A stretch of 64,000 nt of DNA from Planctomycetota bacterium (GTDB lineage Bacteria > Planctomycetota > UBA8742 > UBA2392), in the NCBI GenBank assembly GCA_019636215.1, contig JAHBXZ010000014.1:1-64000 (forward strand), written 5' to 3'. The position numbers were made by a program, and so were the translations under genes. This document shows, piece after piece, positions 59,670 through 64,000 of the stretch. Numbering within the stretch: position 1 is the stretch's first letter; the number at the start of each line of letters is the position of its first letter. A model generated the notes under the pieces. That model had not been told where the DNA came from, ran no database searches, and saw only the letters and a list, made by a program, of their open reading frames with translations.

Positions 59670-62615
59670 CTATCCGCCCTTGAGCACGATGGTAGTGGTC
59701 TGGCCGGGCTTGATTTCGAACTCGCGGGCCAGCGCGCCAGGCGCGCCAAACCACGGCAGCAGGCGATAGCGGCCAGGCGCCAGCAGAAGCGGGTTGTAGA
59801 CCAGCAAGGCCGAGGCCGGTTCCACATTCGCGGTATCCGGGCGGCCTAACCCGGTGAAGGGTGCCTGTCCGGCCATGCGTCCGTCCAGGTGCTCGAGTAT
59901 CGGCTCGCGAAAGCTGGTGTGGTCGCCGATTTCCCACCAGGGGTCTAATCCGGCCGAAGTGGTGCCGCGCCCCTTCAATTGCAGAACAAGCTTGCCGGAA
60001 GGCTGATAGTTCAGTTGGGCCAGGTCAATCGAGGCCGCGCTGGCGCCGACGTGGATGTCCACCACGGCGTGGTCGAATGTATCGCGATCGGCGCTGTCCG
60101 GCCAGTGGCTGCGCCGGATCAGCACGCGCCAATTGCCTTGTTGAAGCCGGTTGAGGCCGCTGCTGAGTTCCTGGTGTATGTAGTCGGCGCTTAGGGCCGA
60201 TACTGCGTATCCGTAATCGCTTCCCTCGGGTTCATGGATGTCCAGTTCGCCCCAGGTTGTCGGGTCCTCGCGCTTGAAGTGCAGGCTGCCGGGCACCGTA
60301 ACGCCCCGTGTCACTTGTGTGCCGAACTCGCCCTCGGCCCAGCCACACGACACACTCAGTTGTCGCCCACGGCCGGTGATCAGCCACTGTGTGTGCCGGT
60401 CGCGGCGCAATGTGACGACGTCGTGAAACCACTGCGGGCCCGGGCCGTCACGGGGCAGGATGATGCGGGGGCCGCTGAACGAAGGGTAATCGCCGTGGCA
60501 CCATGGGCCGTCGGGCGAAACAGCGTCTTCGGCCGTGACGGTGGGGTCGTCTTCGTCGCTGAAGCCGGTCAGGTCCACCCGCACAACGCCCAGCCCGGGC
60601 AGGTTGCCCAAGGAAAAGCGTACAGAGTTGTGGCCGGCGCTGATGTTGAGCGGCCCAACCAGCGACGGTCCCCCGTGTGACCAAAGCTCCCACAGGTACT
60701 CGCCCGGAGGCAGTTTCCAGGTGCGGGTTCTGCCGAGCTCAAGGATGTCATAACGCTCGTCGTCTTCGGCCAGCCATTCATCCATCTGCTCCAGGTGCCG
60801 GGCGTCGCGCCATTCCTCGATCGCATCCATGTTCAACCCGACGGATTGTTCATCTGCCAGCAGGTCGTAAAGCTCAGGGTCGATGGAGAACTCGACGACG
60901 GCCACAGGCAGGTCTACTCGCAGCTTGGTGATCTGCTGCTGTTCGATTGCGCACGGGATCGGGGCAAGCCCCGGGAAGTAGAGCTGGTAGCTGCCCGCAC
61001 CAAGCGTCAGCAGGTCGCTGTGAGATTCCTGTTCGTAGGCGGTGCAGCGCAGAATCTCGCCGGTTTGCTCGTCCAGCGTCATGTACGATGCCCCATCCAC
61101 GCGTCGGCCGTCAAAGTAGACCTCGGGCTGAAGCCATCCGTATTGCTTCTCGGAAAGGTGAAACTCGACGCGAGTTGTCTGGCCGGCGACGACGTTGACA
61201 ACACGCGCGGCCTCAGGGTCTTCATGACTCGACGTGCTGAGTTCCGCATGCACGGCAAGTTTGCCGGCAGGCACCCGCGCGATGCGAAACACCGCAGGCG
61301 GGCCTGCCAGCAGGGCTTTGTCGAACTTCCACAAGTTGTCCTGGTCCAGCGGCAGCCAGGCCCCGGTCGGACCCGCACGGCGAATGCGGAGGTCGACCGC
61401 GATCCAGTTGGAATCCTCGGGCTGTTCAAAGTGCACCACGACTTCAAGCCCGCCGAAGTTTTCGAGTTGCAGCGAAAAGTCCCGCGAAGCATCGCCGGCA
61501 AGCTCCAGCCGGGCTTCGGTGTAGGAGCTGTCGTTGCGATAGGCGCCTACAAGCCAGCGGCCCCGGCACAAAGTCGGCAGAGTGTAAGTGCCATCGGCCC
61601 CTGAAAGCGTGTCACAGGTTCCGTCGCGGCCACCATCGCCGGAGTGTGGCGCGTGATACAGGTGGTGGGCCGGCCACTGGGCGTCAAGGAAGGCGCGGCT
61701 GGCACCGCCGACGTTCAATGGCAACTCGGCCAGAAACTGGCCCTCCGTCATGCCGCGTTGCGTGGCCGCTAACTGAAGGGCCCCAAGCATGCCGTTTTGG
61801 AACCCTGCCCAGGACTCCAGGTGGGGGGCCACACTCAAAGGAAAGGCAAACACGGTGACATCGGCCAGCGGCTTGCCGGCAGTGTCAGTGACCCGACCCG
61901 TGATCACCGGCGCGCGGCGGACACGAACATCCAGGGGTTCCAGTGACGGCTCGCGCCGCAGTCGGGCAATCAGCAGTCCAAGTTCGTGGGGCCGCGTCAC
62001 CGGTTCCGCGTGTCGGGGCACGGGCATCAGAAAGCCGACTTCGTTGTCAGGGAAATCCACGTCAAAGCCCGAAAGCTGCTTGCGGGTACCCTCGCGTCGC
62101 AGGTCTTCCGTCGCCGGGTCAACCAGGCGGGCCGGGTCGATGCCCGCAGGCGTTGCACTGAGCTTCAACAGACCATGGTCGTCGGTGGTCTGCAGCCGCA
62201 GGGGCACCACCTGGCGTGATGTCGGGTCCAGGTCGTCGCTGAGCACCCTTCCCTCAAAGTCACACACGGAATCTCTGCCGGCCAGCGATGCGTACACGCC
62301 CCACATCTCGCATGACGTACGTACCAGCGGGCGGCCGGTTTCGTCATCTATCACCCGCAGCCAGACCTCGTAATGGCGAGGGTCGTTGTTGACCGGCGAG
62401 ACCTTGCCAGCCTCGCCGAGTGTCCAATCCGGGGCTGGTTCAACGGGTGGCCGGGACGTCATGGTCGGGGTGAGCTGTGTGCTTGCGGCGTCAGGAAGGA
62501 CCGCCGCCAGCCTGGCGGGGGCACGCCCAGGTTCCGGCGCCAGAAAATGCCACAGGCCAAGCGCAGCAACCGCCAGCAGGACCCACAACGACAGCAGCAG
62601 AAGTCGCGACTTCAT
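59670..62615 (-). CDS. Large membrane-anchored protein with carboxypeptidase-regulatory-like domains
   Basis: Starts with a basic residue and one hydrophobic helix (RLLLLSLWVLLAVAALGLWHFL), then a Pro/Ala-rich linker; the lack of a cleavage motif suggests a signal anchor. The exported part contains at least two carboxypeptidase-regulatory-like beta-sandwiches, marked by VIDDETGRPLVRTS and VTDTAGKPLADVTVFAFP, and later segments such as GQTTRVEFHLSE and LPPGEYLWELWSHGG of the same general type. It ends FEIKPGQTTTIVLKGG. 981 residues, no catalytic motif seen. Likely an extracytoplasmic scaffold. Followed 9 bp later by an unknown gene. Confidence 0.78.
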   Translation of the reverse strand: MKSRLLLLSLWVLLAVAALGLWHFLAPEPGRAPARLAAVLPDAASTQLTPTMTSRPPVEPAPDWTLGEAGKVSPVNNDPRHYEVWLRVIDDETGRPLVRTSCEMWGVYASLAGRDSVCDFEGRVLSDDLDPTSRQVVPLRLQTTDDHGLLKLSATPAGIDPARLVDPATEDLRREGTRKQLSGFDVDFPDNEVGFLMPVPRHAEPVTRPHELGLLIARLRREPSLEPLDVRVRRAPVITGRVTDTAGKPLADVTVFAFPLSVAPHLESWAGFQNGMLGALQLAATQRGMTEGQFLAELPLNVGGASRAFLDAQWPAHHLYHAPHSGDGGRDGTCDTLSGADGTYTLPTLCRGRWLVGAYRNDSSYTEARLELAGDASRDFSLQLENFGGLEVVVHFEQPEDSNWIAVDLRIRRAGPTGAWLPLDQDNLWKFDKALLAGPPAVFRIARVPAGKLAVHAELSTSSHEDPEAARVVNVVAGQTTRVEFHLSEKQYGWLQPEVYFDGRRVDGASYMTLDEQTGEILRCTAYEQESHSDLLTLGAGSYQLYFPGLAPIPCAIEQQQITKLRVDLPVAVVEFSIDPELYDLLADEQSVGLNMDAIEEWRDARHLEQMDEWLAEDDERYDILELGRTRTWKLPPGEYLWELWSHGGPSLVGPLNISAGHNSVRFSLGNLPGLGVVRVDLTGFSDEDDPTVTAEDAVSPDGPWCHGDYPSFSGPRIILPRDGPGPQWFHDVVTLRRDRHTQWLITGRGRQLSVSCGWAEGEFGTQVTRGVTVPGSLHFKREDPTTWGELDIHEPEGSDYGYAVSALSADYIHQELSSGLNRLQQGNWRVLIRRSHWPDSADRDTFDHAVVDIHVGASAASIDLAQLNYQPSGKLVLQLKGRGTTSAGLDPWWEIGDHTSFREPILEHLDGRMAGQAPFTGLGRPDTANVEPASALLVYNPLLLAPGRYRLLPWFGAPGALAREFEIKPGQTTTIVLKGG

Positions 62616-62690
62616 GGTGCCATCCGGTCGGGGCGGGTTGGGGCAACCATGATAACGGCGACAGGGTGTGACGGTTCAGCGGAATCCGGG

Positions 62691-64000
62691 CTAGACAGAG
62701 AACCTGGTCGGGTCAATCCAGCCCAGCCGGATTGCCGCCAGCATGACCATGCCCGCGCCGATCAGCGTAATCACCAGCGCGCCGAACACGGGCAGCCTGG
62801 TTTCCAGTACCCGGTAGAGTTTTGACTTTGTTGTGCGGCGCTTTTCATTCAGGTAATCCTTGGTCTGCACCAGTACCAGCCCGATTGCCGAAAGCACCAT
62901 GGCCAAACCAAGGCTGAACACCACCACCATCACCAGCCCCGCGAAGTACCACTGCTGCTGAAACGCAACCATCGCAATCACAAACGCGCTGGGGCAGGGC
63001 ACAATCCCGCCAAGTATGCCAAGCCGCAGCACTTCCCAGCGCGAAAGCCCTGCCGGCTCGTGGCTGTGTTGATGATGGTCATGCCCGTGGTCATGCGAAT
63101 GGCCGTGGTCATGCGAGTGATCGTGGTCGTGCCCATGGTCGTGGTGATGGGCATGATCGTGAACATGGTCGTGGTCGTGGTCATGGTCATGCGAATGGCC
63201 ATGCCCGTGCCCCGCGTCAAGCACCTCGCCTGTGCGTGGGTCTATGTGCCTGCCCAGCGCGTCGTGTGCGTGCGGCACACCTCCGGCGCGCTTCATCACC
63301 AGGCCGATGCCCATCAGCAGGATGGTCGCACCCACCGCAAACGTGATCCACTCGGCGATCGTCTGCGTCGGGTCGCGAAACAGGTCAGGCCAGATTTCAC
63401 TGACAACCCAGGCCGAGCCCATCAGGAACAGCACACCGCTGGTGTGCGCGGCCGTTACAACCACGCCCAAAAACAGCGCGTCGCTGCGCTTTCCCTGTGT
63501 GCCGATCAGGTAGCCCGCCACCAGGGTCTTGCCGTGCCCGGGCTGCACGGCGTGATACCCGCCCAGAAGAAACATGCCGCCCAGCACCACCAGCCACACC
63601 CAGGGGTCGGCCGCGCCCTCGCGCAGTTGTTTGAACGCGGCATCAATGCGCGAATCCACGCTGCCTTCGTCGCGGCGCTCTTTGTCAGTTTCCAGCAGCC
63701 TGCGGGCGCCCTCCGAGCGCGGGTCTACAGGCGGCGCGGCGCGGTTCTCCGGCCCGGGCAACGGCACCGGCGTAAGTTCCAGCGGGAGTCCGCCTGCCCG
63801 GCCGGTGGTGCCCGTGCGTACGTCCCAGATGAAATTCAGCCTGTGGTGCCGGCCCTCGGGCGTGCGGTCGTAACGCACGGTGGCGACGGCCTTGCGGCGG
63901 GGCTGACGGTCGTCAAAGGCGCGCAACTGGTCGGTGGGGTCCAGCATGGTGATGCGGGCGGTGCTGAAGTACAGCTCTACGGGGTGTTCGCCCTTGCCCC
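62691..64000 (-). CDS. NicO/RcnA-type nickel/cobalt exporter (N-terminus beyond window)
   Basis: Polytopic inner-membrane metal efflux protein. Family marks are GGYHAVQPGHGKTLVAGYL, TAAHTSGVLFLMG and GGIVPCPSAFVIAM. Between helices there is a loop of about 60 residues made almost only of His, Asp and Gly (for example HGHSHDHDHDHDHVHDH), a likely metal buffer. The frame stays open past the ATG at 63947 to the window edge with sensible sequence (GEHPVELYFSTARITML), so the true start lies outside; the N-terminal part resembles the soluble domain often fused to such exporters. At least 436 residues. No metal-sensing regulator is in view. Confidence 0.88.
   Translation of the reverse strand, partial: GKGEHPVELYFSTARITMLDPTDQLRAFDDRQPRRKAVATVRYDRTPEGRHHRLNFIWDVRTGTTGRAGGLPLELTPVPLPGPENRAAPPVDPRSEGARRLLETDKERRDEGSVDSRIDAAFKQLREGAADPWVWLVVLGGMFLLGGYHAVQPGHGKTLVAGYLIGTQGKRSDALFLGVVVTAAHTSGVLFLMGSAWVVSEIWPDLFRDPTQTIAEWITFAVGATILLMGIGLVMKRAGGVPHAHDALGRHIDPRTGEVLDAGHGHGHSHDHDHDHDHVHDHAHHHDHGHDHDHSHDHGHSHDHGHDHHQHSHEPAGLSRWEVLRLGILGGIVPCPSAFVIAMVAFQQQWYFAGLVMVVVFSLGLAMVLSAIGLVLVQTKDYLNEKRRTTKSKLYRVLETRLPVFGALVITLIGAGMVMLAAIRLGWIDPTRFSV

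Noticed and set aside
58245-59849. 534-codon plus-strand frame
   Set aside because: Runs antisense to the TetR gene and the unknown gene at 58971 with shadow-type composition and no start site.

Overview
The window is about 64 kb of GC-rich bacterial chromosome. It most resembles a planctomycete (Planctomycetota): it has lipid A and outer-membrane genes, a giant Ser/Thr kinase with the DWG motif and a C-terminal sulfatase-modifying-factor domain, a caspase-like lipoprotein, very large repetitive surface proteins, and an ECF sigma factor with an EF-hand anti-sigma partner. That placement is inference from gene content; no rRNA is present. Two tRNAs (Gln-CTG, Ala-GGC) and about 42 protein genes are supported.

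Layout. 0-11 kb is a leftward envelope block: ompH/skp-like, lpxD, a DUF1801 gene, then two secreted beta-helix-type proteins, lpxC, fabZ and a Gfo/Idh/MocA oxidoreductase, interrupted by a rightward beta-carbonic anhydrase. 11-18 kb is housekeeping: tRNA-Gln, mog, a TrkA/TrkH potassium system, pgi and gpmI (overlapping), and tRNA-Ala with a strong terminator. 18-25.6 kb is signalling: a receiver/thioredoxin-reductase-like fusion, a cyclic-nucleotide-domain histidine kinase, a GNAT, an ECF sigma/anti-sigma pair and a PhzF protein. 25.7-37.4 kb is a tight three-gene unit: a 1810-residue Ig/kelch lipoprotein, a 1545-residue kinase with an FGE-like domain, and a caspase-fold lipoprotein lacking the catalytic His. 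37.4-43.6 kb holds a C45 Ntn-hydrolase, uppS, a class III cyclase, a U32 peptidase and transaldolase. 44-50.5 kb is one giant surface protein split by an apparent one-base frameshift. 50.6-64 kb holds two TPR paralogues, katG, an M14 peptidase, a BoxB-like diiron protein with a TetR regulator, two poorly characterised genes and a nickel/cobalt exporter cut by the window edge.

Threads across the window. (1) Three surface proteins end in the same kind of tail (Gly/Asp-rich, one Cys, one hydrophobic helix, Arg cluster), which looks like a C-terminal sorting signal; two of the tails are nearly identical in DNA. (2) Three intergenic elements have hairpin arms built of degenerate heptamers with period 7 but different sequences; a fourth hairpin and a lone array use period 10. 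(3) A 33-bp near-perfect AT-rich dyad lies between the C45 hydrolase and uppS. (4) The lipoprotein/kinase/pseudo-caspase unit is the best candidate for an undescribed system.
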